Below, piece after piece: positions 47,323 to 59,879 of a stretch of DNA of 64,000 nucleotides. The notes below the pieces were generated by a model. It was not told the DNA's origin and ran no database searches. It saw only the letters and a program-made list of their open reading frames with translations. Source of the stretch: Sphagnum compactum (Eukaryota > Bryophyta > Sphagnopsida > Sphagnales); assembly GCA_965153455.1 (NCBI GenBank), contig OZ234494.1, forward strand, positions 248,001-312,000. Reading direction: 5' to 3'. Position 1 is the first letter of the stretch; each line of letters starts with the position of its first letter. A program made the position numbers and the translations under genes.

Positions 47323-48613
47323 TGCTTTATAATTGTCTCTACTTTATTCACCCCCCCAGGCCTCAGAGAACCCCTTTTGCTTGACAAGCCTGTTACTGGA
47401 TGGACATCCTCAAAAGCTGCCTTGCAATAATTGGCAGGGCAAGGGTCCAAAAGGGAAGGGCTAAAACAGGGCAAGCTGGACTCATCAATGTATGGATCAA
47501 CAAGTCCAGGATTGCAGCTGGAGGTGACCAGCAAACCAAGGATGAGGTAAGTAGAGTCATGATTGGCATTCTTGACAGATGTCTTCAAAAAATCATCTGG
47601 CATTGCAGTTCTTGAGAGAGATTGAGGCTGGTCCCTTTACCGTTGTTGAATGAGGCTGCTGAGCACAAGCTTGTGCATTGGACACTTATCACTGGGTGCG
47701 CTGGTGGTGAGTAAGCAAACTTGAGAGATTGTGTGGAGGAGTTGCGCAAAGCAGTGAAGGCTGCAAAGCATAATCGCCAAGCTGCAATGTGTGCTCTTGC
47801 TGAGGAACAACATCGGAGTTTTGAGCTTTTTTGTGGAGTTTTTTCTATAATCTCATGGATATTTAGGACAGAGACTTAGCCTGTCTACATCAGCTCTTAA
47901 ACCTTGCTTGGTGTTCTAGGGTGTGAGAAAAGGTTGATTGCCTTTCTTCCTGATGCTAAATGTCTAGGTGGGTGGCTTTCAGAAAGAAGTAGCCGCTGCT
48001 CTGGAGGAGGTGGTTCAGGTTTTAAAGGTGATTATTTTCCCTGGTCCTGTGGAAGCCAGTACAGATTCTGGCATATTGATTTCTCTTTGGACACCGGTGC
48101 ATGAAGAGTTCTTTTCAGCTGCCTGTATTCTTTGCGGGACTAGCATTTAACACTCCTTGTGCAGTGTTTTGGGGCAGTAGTTCATAGAGTACACTCAGAT
48201 GCTTGTGTTTTGGTGATGTTGCTGAGCCAAGTGTGATAGCACAAAATTCTGGAGGGAGTTGTTTTCTTGAATTTGTTTTTAAGTTGAACAGATGCTTTGT
48301 GTCTCTCAGAGCTGAATGTCTGACACTTTTGTGAGTGACTCAAGCGCACTCAAGTGTCATGTTACCTTTCGAAGTGTTGTTGTGTCTCACTTTCTAACAT
48401 GGTCACCCTGCCTTGGCCAAGAACTGTACTTTGAATCCTCAGCCATTATGGTTGAGAGGAAAATGGCATAATTTGGTACAGTGGAAGGAGTGTAAGCTTC
48501 TCAGTTTTGGCACTACACTCACAAGCTGTCTGAAAAAAGAAAAAAGAATTGGAGCTGTATTTGAACAATCTCTGTTAAGCTTAATCTACTCTGGTCATGG
48601 TTGTAGATCAACA
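47323..48613 (+). other. Exon-like fragments of unknown origin
   Basis: Several short coding-like pieces lie between the DUF760 remnant and the phosphatase gene. One is INKSRIAAGGDQQTKDE, ending at a perfect gtaagt donor (47,548). Another is LRDCVEELRKAVKAAKHNRQ to CALAEEQHRSFELF at about 47,722-47,835, a helical, coiled-coil-like stretch. A third is KEVAAALEEVVQVLK at about 47,975-48,025. I do not recognise a family. Copy A keeps only the first part, up to about 47,744. Confidence 0.35.
48188..48384. repeat. About 197-bp direct repeat flanking the phosphatase gene, left
   Basis: This is nearly identical to 51,467-51,662 and to 843-1,038 in copy A. It starts gtacactcagatgcttgtg and ends at gtgttgttgtg. 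The pair in copy B lies 3.3 kb apart in direct orientation around the phosphatase gene. Confidence 0.9.
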
Positions 48614-50895
48614 ATGCAAGGAGTAAGAGGCGTCATGCTTGGATTATGTTTGGCATTGTGTTTGGCACATTGTTGGAGGTTTCTTTCATCTTGATCTCAA
48701 GAATTGATCAGCATCTTGCATGCAGAAAGAGTTCCCTGGCTGTGCTTTGCAAATCAGGATCAACTGTGCAAAGGCAAACACCCTTGAATTTTTTAGTGGT
48801 TGGTGACTGGGGTCGAAATGGGCTTTACAACCAGTTGCTGGTGGCAGAGCAGATAACCTGGGGGAGTTTGTTATATGTACCATCTGAATGATGAGATTAT
48901 TTTCTGTTTGCTTTTTTTTCTTTTATGTGTACTCCACTGAGTAGTGTGTTGTACACAACAGATGGGGAATGTGGGAGTCCAACACAATGTTAACTTCATA
49001 ACATCCACTGGAGACAATTTCTATGAAAATGGATTGACTGGTCCAGATGATGAACAATTTAGCACTTCATTCTCAAATATCTACACACAGAAAAGCTTGG
49101 AGACCACTTGGTACTCAGGTAATATTGTGTTTCCAGTTGGCAGATGCCAAAGGTTGGGGATCTATGCACTGTGATTGTTTTGAATTCATGCAATAGACTG
49201 TAGGATGTCAGGACATTATTTTATGTTAAAGTGACAAACTGTACTTGCTGAATTTGGATTCCAGTGCTGGGTAATCATGATTATCATGGGAATGTAAGTG
49301 CTCAAGTGGACCAGAAAGTTACTTTCCGTGACCCTAGGTGGAATTGCCACAACAATTTCCAACTTATCCATGACCTTGGCAACACACCTCAAGGTATCTG
49401 CACAACATATTATGAAGTGATTGTAGTCAGTTTATCATGGAATTGGAACTCTATTTTTGTGTCTCCACTTCACTCTGGCAGCATCTATTTTCGTTTGTGT
49501 CACTTTAGATCATGGATTTTCAACTTGTATTGTGATATTCATTAGAATGTACTGGCTCATCCTCAGATTGCCTTTTTGAGGGGTGACAATTTGGTTTTGG
49601 GAGATGACTAGGATCAACAGGTTTGCTTGTTGGGGTGAAAGTAGGAACTAAGCACAGGTTGTTTGTATAACCCAGTTTTGCAGTGTCCTAAGCCAGCTTG
49701 CTCTGCTGTATCTGACCTACAGGGGAAGCAGCAACGGTGGAATTTTTCTTCATTGACACCAACCCATTTGTAGAGGAATACTGGACAATGAAAAGCTTAT
49801 ATGCCTGGCAGTTGCCAATTCTTCAAAAGGATTATATTATGGAGGAGCTCATGGTGCCTGCTCTATGCATTGACTCTCATCGAGATAGATAGTGAGTTGC
49901 TACAATTTCATTTAAATTTTGTTGGAGGATTCTTGGTTTTGAGTTCAGCTATTAAGCATAATCCCAGCATTGGCTGTGTATTGCAGAATTTGACAAATGC
50001 ATTAACAGCTTCAACAGCCAAGTGGAAGATTGTGATTGGGCACCATACAATGCGGAGTATGGGTACTCATGGCAATACTCTGGAGCTCCTTCAAGCTGGA
50101 CTTCCAATCCTTGAGGTATGAAGTTTTATTTTCCAACATTTGTAGATGTACTGTACTGCTTTAGAGTTCTGTCATGGTCTCTCAGGTTACTGAACTGTCA
50201 GGTATCCTTTGTTGTTCTTAAGATTATTGTCGGCAATATCTCTCACTTAATTGTTTTAGTGAAGAGGACTTTCTTCCTGGATTGTTCTGCATACTCTATT
50301 TATCTGCCCTCTGCAGACAAGTTTTAGATCCCAGAAATAAAGAATCATAAACCAACATTTAATATTCAGGCCACTGAGGCAAACTAATTTCATATTGCTA
50401 AGTACATGCTTGGATTTATCTATGCATCCAGGCAAATGTTGTGGACTTGTACATAAATGGTCATGGTCACTGCATGCAACATATCAAGTGTCCTGATAGG
50501 TATTTCTTGAGTGCTCTTTTTGATGTTGACACATTAGGACTTCCTCCAGGGAATGCTTTTATCATTTGTTCACAATAAGTGCAACATGTAAACTTATGTG
50601 CCTGTTTCATATAAACCATAATGGTGTACTGTGACCATTTATTACACTACAGTTTCCTTTGACAAGAAGTATCATTCTTTGGATTTAGGTGTGGTGAATG
50701 CATGTGCCGTTTTTGTTGTATGCAGCCCAGTACACTTCCTAACAAGTGGAGGTGGCTCAAAAGCTTGGAGAGGTACCAAACCACATATTAATGCAGAGGA
50801 AGATCTTAGCCTGCGATTCTACTATGATGGCCAGGGATTTGCAGCTGTTCCTATGCTGCCAACAGAGGTTCGCATTGATTTGTATAATATCTCAG
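48614..50895 (+). pseudogene. Low-molecular-weight purple acid phosphatase gene, decaying
   Basis: Seven exons are recognisable: 48,614-48,852 (signal peptide MLGLCLALCLAHC, then VVGDWGRNG), 48,962-49,118 (STGDNFYENGLTG), 49,265-49,393 (VLGNHDYHG), 49,723 to about 49,853, 49,987-50,115 (KWKIVIGHHTMRS), 50,432-50,499 (NGHGHCMQH) and 50,726-50,895 (FLTSGGGSKAWRG). All five metal-binding blocks of the family (GDxG, GDxxY, GNHD, VxxH, GHxH) are kept, so the product would be a secreted binuclear-metal phosphatase that releases phosphate. Most exon edges have good gt/ag sites with matching phase. Against function, the signal peptide and the first block are in different frames (stop at 48,692-48,694), and the exon 1 donor reads ataa where gtaa is expected. 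The last family segment is not clear. It is scored as a pseudogene or recently damaged gene. Confidence 0.8.
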
Positions 50896-51466
50896 GTCAA
50901 TCATGTACTCAATGAATCTCCAGAAAATTTGATTTTACAGATGTTTCTGTAGAGATGAGAAAATGCCAAATATATCCAGTAACTTCTCTGGATTGATTAT
51001 TTCCAGATAAAACATATACAAAGTTGGGCAAGAAAACAAGGTATTTTGCTCAACTACAGGGTTCTCTTTCAGAGTGTAGATCATTTGTGTCATGATGTTG
51101 GCAGCCAATGTTTTGAGAAGACATAGACAAGCTCAAAGCTGTGTGTCTAAGTACTTACACAAGTAGCTTCCAAATTTATGACCCAAGTGACAGTCCTCAC
51201 TTATGGACTTGTAAATGTCAATTATAGGGATAGTTCTCAATTTACAGGAGAGTCAATCATATTGTGGATTGAACATATCTAGATTTCTTGGCTACAAGGT
51301 GGTGGCAAATTGATTGTCATACTTGGTTGGGAATAAGTGCCACAATATTTTTCTCTTTATTTCAGTTTGCAATATTGGATACATTGATGTCTCATGTTCA
51401 GAGCGAAATGATGTGTTGGTCATGACTGTTGGGGATCAATCAATATCTGAACTTAAAGTTCATAAA

Positions 51467-51662
51467 GTACACTCAGATGCTTGTGTTTTGGTGATGTTGC
51501 TGAGTCAGGTGTGATAGCACAAAATTCTGGAGGGAGTTGGTTTCTTGAATTTGTTTTGAAGTTGAACAGATGTTTTGTGTCTCTCAGAGCTGAATGTCTG
51601 ACACTTTTGTAAGTGACTCAAGTGCACTCAAGTTTCATGTTACCTTTCAAAGTGTTGTTGTG
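51467..51662. repeat. About 197-bp direct repeat flanking the phosphatase gene, right
   Basis: This is the partner of 48,188-48,384, with about ten differences. In copy A only this right-hand one remains (843-1,038). Confidence 0.9.
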
Positions 51663-52239
51663 GAGATTTCAAAGGATTGTACAGGAAAGCCATGACAAGC
51701 CATAGCCACCTGCACTTCAAGTTGGATGGTATGGATTTCCTATGCCAGAAGAGCTTGGACCATTTATGAGCTTGGCTAGTCCATTGATTATGAGATGTGC
51801 TCTTGGCATGGTACATGATTTTCATCTAACAGTTTGCTAACCTATGACAACAATATAAGGGGATGGGCGACCCATTGTAATGTTCACTGATTTAGCATTT
51901 GCAGTATAAATATATGTGCAGCTTGGAATGACTCTTGTTTGGAAGCTGAAGTTGGCACCTTAACTAGAGTCTGTTTTCAATGACTACATAATTGTTCAAT
52001 ACCCTATGCACAGAACAATTTTTGTTGCCGTTAGTTCACTTCACTTCCACTTAGTTGAGGTTGTAAATGCAGAGAATGTACACGTTAGCAGCAAAGGCAG
52101 CAGCAGGCATGGGGACTTTGCAAATTGCGGCTCACCAAGTAGTTATGCAGGTATGTGTGATGCTCTCAAATGGAACCCTGAACCTAAACCTGTTGAATAT
52201 TCAGATCCAAAATTGACTATGCTGGACTCAAGTCTGGTT

Positions 52240-55200
52240 GCGGGTGACCTCTAGGAAGGATCAGGGTCAATACTGGTATAACAAGAGTATCCCTTACCAA
52301 TATGTTCCAGTCAAGGCTTTTGCTGATGCATTCCAAAGGTTCCATGTGGGGGAGCGACTCTATCAGGAGCTCACCATTCCATTTGACAGAACAAAATGCC
52401 ATCCAGCTGTGCTTGTGACTAAGAAGTACGCCCATAGCAATTGGGAGATTTTTCAAGCCAGTTATGCAAGGGAAAAGATGCTGATGAATGCATTTGTGTC
52501 CATCTTAAGATGGTCCAGATGCACATTTCTTCTATTTGGTATGAAGTGTTTCCAAATGACCGAACATTTCATGTCTGCACTTCATTGCTCACAAATTTCA
52601 CCTGAGAAGAAGAAGGCAACTTGATAATAGGCTACTTGTTTAGCACAACTTATGCATCAATACACTATAGTTACTGCAGTTGCAAAATACTAACTTATAG
52701 TTTTGGTTTAGCTGATTGCTTTGACATCATGAGCAGCATAGATTGACTGATACTTTGTTGACTGTCTGGCAGATTTCAATTGTGGCTTTAATCACTATGT
52801 CGGTGTTTCTCCACACTAAATTGCACCCAAATTCTGTAAACAGTGGGATCCTGTATATTCGTGTCATGTTCTTTGGTCTTATAAATGTCTTGTTCAATGG
52901 GTTCATGGATATGGCATTGACTGTAATGTGCCTGCCAGTATTTTACAAGCAACGGGACATTCCTTTATCCAATATGGGCATTTGTACTTCCTTCCTACTT
53001 TTTATGATTGCCCTTGTCCATCTTTGAAACTTTTACCTGGATGATTCTGACATACTGGACCATTGGTTTTTCTACTGAAGCTAGCCCATAAGCAGCTATC
53101 TCAAGCTTGCGCTGAAAAATTTCCTTATGATTGATGCATGTGTCTGATCTTGACTTGAGGTCTGTTCCTCATTTAGTCCAGCCCTTGAATTTCCAATGTG
53201 TTTGTCAAGCAGAAAGATTGTTCTCCGAATATTTAATGTAAGACTCAAGAATGATTGGTATGTGAAAGGTCTTTAACCTTAGAGTCATCATAGTATGTTG
53301 TGTACTCAATGGTGAACTCAAATTTGCAAGCCCTCTCTGTGTGGTTCTGAAATCAGGCATAACTTCCATATACCATATTGCCCATGCACCAGAAACTTGT
53401 TCTTTTACTGAGTCACATTGAGTAGATTTCATGACCCCATGTCCTAACCAAAACTCAGCTGTTTCTGTCACGGATCTGCCACCTCTCATTCAATTGTTTC
53501 CTTTCTTCAGCTTCTTCCAGCAATGGCTGGTGCTCTGTGAAATGCATCAGTTATCAGCCTGCTGCATTGTGATCTTACTGGCATTAGGAGGCTTTATTGT
53601 TTCCAGAGGTACCACTTTGCCATGTTCCCCTCCCAAAGATGTCTCTTCTACCAGCCTCATAAGTCTTGCATGGTTTAGACATGGTTCTTTTTTTAAGTAC
53701 TGGCACATTAAGATGGTAAGCTTGTTTTGCAACTAAAGCCCTGAAGTATATGTTGTCTGACATATGCTCTACATATCAATCTACTCTACAGCAAATATTC
53801 CTCCTTAGTGGATTTGGGGGTATTGGCTGTCACCATTCACCTATGCACTAGATGTTCTTTCTGTTAATGAGTTTCTAGCTCCACGGTGGAACAAGGTATG
53901 CGTATCTTAGTGTGTCCATGTGATTATCCCTTGCATCTTCTCTTGCATGAGCATGCCTCTCGGAGCCTGAGGCACTTCAGAGGTTAGAGCGTAACTGGAC
54001 AACAGCCTTTGGGAGGTTTCTAGATATGAGTTGTGTCATCTAGACTGCTCTTCATTGTCTCATCCACTGCTAGATTTTGAGTGCCTCAATGAAGTCTAAA
54101 TATCTCCAATATGATGATGAATTTGTGAGAATTGATGCCAGCTTGTGGCCTCATTTTGTAGCAAGGGGAAGCAGATGATGGATTAACTTTTGGAAGAGAA
54201 ATTTTATTGGAGCAGAGAATGTTCGACAGAGGCTACTGGTATTGGTTTGATGTAGGAGTCTTGATTGCATATTCTATTCTATTGAACTTCCTGTACTGCT
54301 GTTTCCTGATCTATCTCAACTGTTAATGGATCTCCAATCCTTCAAGAGCATATCACATGAAAATCTAGTCATCTGCATGTGTCCACACAACAGTGAGAGA
54401 TCTGTAGTCATATGCATCATATGTCAAGTCTCACTGTTGATAAGAGCTACATTTAGTTGTAGCTTCACACCAAATGGTTTTCTGAGGTTAAGCAATGGCC
54501 CAGAGAGTCAAATGACCAGACACTTCTAGTCCTGTGGCTCCCTCATGTATTCTTGAACTGAACTTGGCAAAGGGGTGATGCAGCCAGTATTTTGTTCTTC
54601 ATTTCATTTCGCTTGCCAATCTTTGATTCCTAAACAACCTCATATCAATCATTACAGAGGACTGCAATATCATGCAAAGTTATCTTGCGGTTTGACCACT
54701 CAACCTCTTGCTGTATGTGGAGAAGGAGATGACCTCTCAAGATAGTGTGGTTGTACTCTTAGCAATGGATTGAGCCCGTAAGCAAACCACTGGTGTCCAT
54801 ATCCAACATAACTGACTCATGCTGTTTAGGTGGTTGCAGCTCTTGACAAGCCAAAAGCAGCGCTGTCACAGGAGTCTTTTGATGAAAAAATGAGAAATAA
54901 GATTGGAGATGCAGGCAATGTGAAGAATGGATCTCTTACAACATCATCTGGCAGCAATCCTCAGATTCCAGAGTAGTCAATTGAACTTAACAGTATGTCA
55001 TGAACTCCCATATCTGATTTTTTCCTAACATTGGCATGTTATTGCTACATTGCATTTATGGTGCTTCACCATAAACAACAACAGTTACAGTCCAATCCAT
55101 CAGGTATCTTGATTGTTTTAAGAAAATGTGTTATTTCACATAATCAACCATCTTGCAGTCATCATGCTTCAAATAGTGATAATGGCAAATCACACATACA

Positions 55201-55450
55201 GATCTGAATATAACATGACTGAGTTTATAGCCTGCTTGAACTCAACCATGTCAAATGCAAATTGTGTACAGGTTGCTCTTCAGTATGTCACGGTGATCCA
55301 GTATTTCATCAGCAGGAGCAAATTCAGACCGGTCTGATGGAGTGGCTGAAGCAGATGTACTACTGCCCAAGAAGGGAATGGTTCTACCATTTCAGCCACT
55401 GTCCATTGCTTTCAACCATATAAACTACTTTATTGACATGCCTCCTGTAA
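52240..55450 (+). pseudogene. PDR-class ABCG transporter gene, fragmentary
   Basis: Broken exons match a plant full-size ABCG (pleiotropic drug resistance) transporter from the end of the first nucleotide-binding domain to the start of the second. 52,240-52,490 reads VTSRKDQGQYWYNKSIPYQ and FHVGERLYQELTIPFD. 52,773-53,090 gives membrane segments with NGFMDMALTVMCLPVFYKQR, then a frameshift. 53,510-53,610 gives CCIVILLALGGFIVSR after another shift. 53,792-53,896 gives [20 protein letters not shown] with a stop in place of a Trp. 54,163-54,320 gives GYWYWFDVGVLIAYSILLNF. 54,830-54,980 is the linker, and 55,342-55,440 starts the second half with GMVLPFQPLSIAFNHINYF. Both ATPase domains are essentially missing. 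Relatives export lipids, hormones or toxins at the plasma membrane. No function is possible for this copy. Confidence 0.85.
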
Positions 55451-55812
55451 GCTCTGCCTTCTACACTATAAGAAGGATCTACTCCTTCCTACTAGTTATG
55501 TTGGGGAGCAAATGTGGCTTACCGTGGGGATTTCTGTTTGGAATTTTTTTTTCCATTTATCTTTGTGCTTTCAATTTTTGGCTTCAATTCTGGATTTCAA
55601 TCAACCCCAATCCTCCCTTTGTTACTGTTCTCAATACCAGATGCAATGAGCCTGTTTTACAGTGAATGCAAGGTGCTTCTTCTCTCCTCTTCTCACTTGA
55701 ATGGCAATACTCCCAATATGAACTCCACATTCATGATTTGGGTGTCAACATAGGGATATTGTCTAGAGTTCTATTTACATTTCTAGTAATTTTGTTTTTG
55801 GGTTTGATGCAG

Positions 55813-56165
55813 AATGAGGAATTAGAGGTGTTACTAAAACCAATCACATCTGCCAAAGAAATCCCAGGTAAATAGATGGAATTTGTTAAGAAAACGTGAG
55901 CAAAAGCATCAATCTGATCACTACTTGCATGTAAGGAAGGAATAGGCCCCTAGGTCTATGGCTTGTCTTGCTTACTTTTCAACTGTGTATGCAATTCTTT
56001 CTGCTTACAGTAAAGTGTTGAAATTTTGTGTTGGGTTCAAAATTTGTGTGCATGGGACATACACAAAATTCATGGATCAAATATGGGAGCAAGGACTAAA
56101 GCAAATGAAGCGCAACCATATCCATTTTGCTCCTGGTTTGCCAGAAGAAAATGGTGTCATTAGTG
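55813..56165 (+). pseudogene. tRNA 2'-phosphotransferase (Tpt1/KptA family) fragment
   Basis: Two exons remain. 55,813-55,867 reads NEELEVLLKPITSAKEIP and ends at a gtaaat donor. 56,043-56,165 reads CVHGTYTKFMDQIWEQGL and then RNHIHFAPGLPEENGVISG, the family core, in which the CVHGTY and HIHFA segments help bind the RNA and NAD substrates. The enzyme removes the 2'-phosphate left at the splice junction by plant and fungal tRNA ligases. The acceptor in front of the second exon is not an AG, and neither the N-terminal nor the C-terminal exons are nearby, so this is a remnant. It directly follows the ABC transporter remnant without an intergenic gap. Confidence 0.7.
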
Positions 56166-57162
56166 GTATGTTCCAGTTATATTCTTGCTAAAGTTTTCTG
56201 CTTCCATGTTTGTATTCCTCACAAGTGATGGGTATTGTTTGAATTGAAATTGCATTCCTGTCTTGGTCAGGTACTGGTGTAAAGTTGATGAATGGTCCAT
56301 GTTGTTTTGGGGATCTGAGGATGGCAAACGACCCCTCTTTGTGGTGCAGGTGGTGAGCACACAGTGGCTCTATTTGACCAAGTTCCAGGCAATCAAAGCA
56401 TTGTCCAGTTCTATTTGCATCTGAAGGCTGGTCCTAAGCGAATATTCAGTTGCACCTGCTGCTGTCACCATTTGTTTGAGAAAAGAGGGGGCACCTTACA
56501 CAGAAAGTAAGAACCAAAAGAACAGAGGTGGTTTTGGGAATGACAGTACCTTGCAAGTCAGGAGTCCAACACAATGCGGTCCGAGTTCCCAGAGCAGCCC
56601 TTACCCCATGTAAAGAACCAGTTAGAACTTCAACAGACTGGCTGTGATTCATTTGAGTGGAGAGGAGATGACATACCTTACACTTTTAAGTTCCTCAAAA
56701 CAAGTAACCTTAAGTGAGGAACCTTACAAGGTGCCATCCTCTGTTGAGACAGAAATTTTACTGAGGGTAAGGCACCCTCCACATATAGGTAATGGAAAAT
56801 TCTCCCATGCCTAGCAAAATTTAATGAAACCAATCCATAACTGCATAGGAGGCACAACCTTATGAAACAAAGCAAAACCTTTTCTTTACAGAACCAAAAA
56901 ATAAAATCCCACTTCAAGGCAATCACAGATTCCCAGAATCATGCACCAGATTACTAAAGCAAGGGAAGAAGCTATGGAAAGTAAATGGGCAGGTTGTCAG
57001 CAAATCCACAACGTAGAGAAGATATACATTACAAATCCATGAGGTAACAAAGCTGGGATATATAGAAGGACCATTTTCACTGCTCCTGATTCTTCAATCA
57101 ATACACCACACCAGTTCCCACACGAGCAATTGTTGGAAGTAAGAAATAGCTATTGCAACTCT

Positions 57163-57223
57163 GGAACAGAGGCGACGGTGAAACACTTTCAGGTTGGCAC
57201 CGTTTCACGGTCGCCTCTGTTCC
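57163..57223. repeat. 21-bp stem hairpin, copy B
   Basis: The arms 57,163-57,183 and 57,203-57,223 match those at 16,935-16,995. One arm position forms a G-G mismatch here. The stem is G+C-richer than in copy A (gcgacggtg). Confidence 0.75.
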
Positions 57224-57746
57224 GTTCTCATACCTCCCTAAACACCTACGTTACCTGCACATGGAAAATCACGCACTTGGTGAAGCTACAGCATTCAGTC
57301 TTGTCTCGCAACCTTGGGCTGTTTCCAACCTCTAGACGGGTGGGACTAAAATATGTTGCAGGCTTCCGAATGGTCCAAGGCCTTGTCGCTCGAGATTACC
57401 ATCTTTCGTCTTCCGGTCTAACCACAGAGTTGTTTAATTCTAGAACTTAATGTTTCCAAACCACGTCATGCAGTTGCAGGATCCAGCTAATTCAAAATCC
57501 TTCACAGATCTCATTTGCGTTTGTTGATAACTAGAAACACCGAGGAGACACCAAATCAAGCTTCCCCCCTGCTTACAAAGCAGCGTACTCAGCCTGCTCT
57601 CCAAGACCCACTCATGATCATATCTGCTGATAGTTTCAGAAAACACATCCCGCTCCATGGACAACAATATTTGCCTGAAATCGCAGCTTCACTCTGAAAT
57701 ATCCTGTTCAGCAGATGGGTCGCGCACATGAAGGAAGAAGCGCGGC

Positions 57747-58161
57747 AGACTGCCGCGCGAGAAGCAGATTTGCCCGCGATCAGCGACAAAACCTGGCAGG
57801 CGGAAAATCCCGACGTTCGGCTCGGCCGCACCCTGCAGACGTCTGCCTGCCATTGTACCTCCGCTTCCGGCCTGCCCACGAACTGCGGCGCTCCGTTTAG
57901 CACTCTGCCCGAGTCTCTCACGAGTTTTACCGTTCACGTTCGTGCTCACCCGTGCTCACCAACCTGCATTTCATTCCATAGCCATTTTCTCACGGCCAAC
58001 ATTTCTGAATTCAGCATATTGATTGTCTTCGCCCTCATCATGGTTGTCAGAAAGGGAAACTCTTCCACATTTGGGCTGATTGTGTCCGCTCTGTAAGGCT
58101 GAGAAGAGATGATACATGGGTGGTCAGATTTGACAAGTGGGGAAGATCAGGTGAGCTATGT
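57747..58161. other. GC-rich block present only in copy B
   Basis: About 415 bp lie between aagcgcgg and ggttacattttt; copy A joins these directly with a 2-bp GG overlap. The first half is clearly richer in G+C and CpG than the surroundings. The frames inside (for example 57,689-57,949, minus strand) have no recognisable family. It may be a former first exon or CpG-rich promoter deleted from copy A, or an insertion in copy B. Confidence 0.55.
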
Positions 58162-59879
58162 TAACCGGTTACATTTTTCCTGAGAAGAAACGTAATTGAA
58201 TTTTGAGAGTATGAATTGATCTCAGCATGTATGTTCATCTAGCACTGCAAAAGTGTACGTTCTCCTGAAAGTTGTACAGGTCTGAGTTGCTCAGTGACAC
58301 TTTGTGTACTTCTTTGCTGCAGATAAGGTTGTCACATGTGCACTCACAACATCCTTGCTACAAGAAAATGTACACTCTTACTCCAGCACATGAAATTTGA
58401 AACATCTGATGGATATATCTGATTTGTTTCTCCTCTGTGGTTGGGGCACTGAACAAGTCTGCAGCAGACTGCTGTCGGCCACCATTTTGTAATCTGTCTT
58501 CACCTTGCTGTTGAATCACACCAACTGAGTGAATTAAAGTGCTCAATCAAGACCTGACAGTGAATGAGCTACATGAATGGGCTGAACTCTGAGATGTTCA
58601 CAACAGTATTTGAAGGATTTAGGCCAGACAGCTCCATGTAAGGGCTTGAAAACTCTGCAGTGCATTGAGATGTTTTTCAATTCTGTGTTTACAGAAGGAT
58701 TGCCCGAATGGAATTTACGGGAAATTTATCCACAAAACATGGCTTTCAGGATATGAAGGAACAGCGGCCATCATGAAGATGTAATTGCTCTCAAGGTGCT
58801 TCTGCTTAACCAAATATTTCAGATTCAGGTTTACTTGGATAAAGTGCTCAACTGAACTTCAGAAGTTCATGACAAGCTTTCTGATCTAGTGGAAAGATTT
58901 TGGCAAAAATTATTTCCTGTCCACTTGTGATGGTGGCTCAGTAAATTTCTGTCATTTTGTATGGGGGTGCCATGATTGCCGCTCTGTTATGAATAGTGAT
59001 TGTGGTCAATTAGGATAGTGTCACTGTTCACCCCTGTTTAAATTAATTTAATAAATTGGACAGATCAGAGTTGATTTGGTTGAGTCTTCAATGATTCTAC
59101 TACCTTAGGAATCTCTCATCAAGTGAAATTTTGGTCTATTGATCAAATTGTCTAGCTCTTGAACTATAATCAGTGGGTCTTGAGTCTTGACCAACCAAGA
59201 ACATGGTTGCATATGCATAAACCTGGTTGCCTTGACGTTCAGGTACTTTTTCTAACAAGGAATCAATCATACCCATGAATAATTTCCATTTAGCAGAATA
59301 CTCTGAAATTTGAGTCCAAAGTCGCAGAAGCACAAATTATTTGCCACTGACTATGTTATTTGTGACTGATTTTGACTTGGGATTTGGGCACAATGTCTGA
59401 ACTTATTTTGTGATCCCAAGGAGTTTAAGTTTCATATTCTAAGTAGGCATACACTATTACACCTCACAGATTGTCCAGGAGAAAGATGAAAATTAGTGCA
59501 AAGGGGCTGGCTGTTGAGTCCACAAATGTTTGCCATAGTATCTAGCAAAGTCTAGGTGGCAACAGCACATAAACTGCTAAATCTTTGTAGATGGGTTTAT
59601 CACTTTCAGGCAAAAGCATTCCAGTTGGGCTGGAAGTGACAAACCCATCTGTAAACTTAAAACCTAAGAGCTTGTGAACTCAACAAAATCCCATCTATCT
59701 ATTTGCTAAGCTTTTAAAACTAAGAAGTCCACATAAAAAATGCTCAATTTTGGTATTCAATGCAAGTGACATGAATGGTGTTTTGATCAGTGCCATGCAA
59801 TTCATTACTCAGTGTCCTCTATCCCAAACATTCATCCAGTTATGGCACATCAGTGGATTCACCTCAGTAATCCAGATGC

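Larger units (their letters stand above)
47517..52112. repeat. Segmental duplication, copy B, left part
   Basis: The ends of this block (47,517-47,744 and 50,926-52,112) match copy A at 1-237 and about 300-1,497. The middle, with the phosphatase gene, exists only here. Confidence 0.9.

Noticed and set aside
52006-52254. 82-codon frame reading into the ABC transporter remnant
   Set aside because: Its first half is duplicated flank also present in copy A as noncoding sequence, and its end is out of frame with the transporter.
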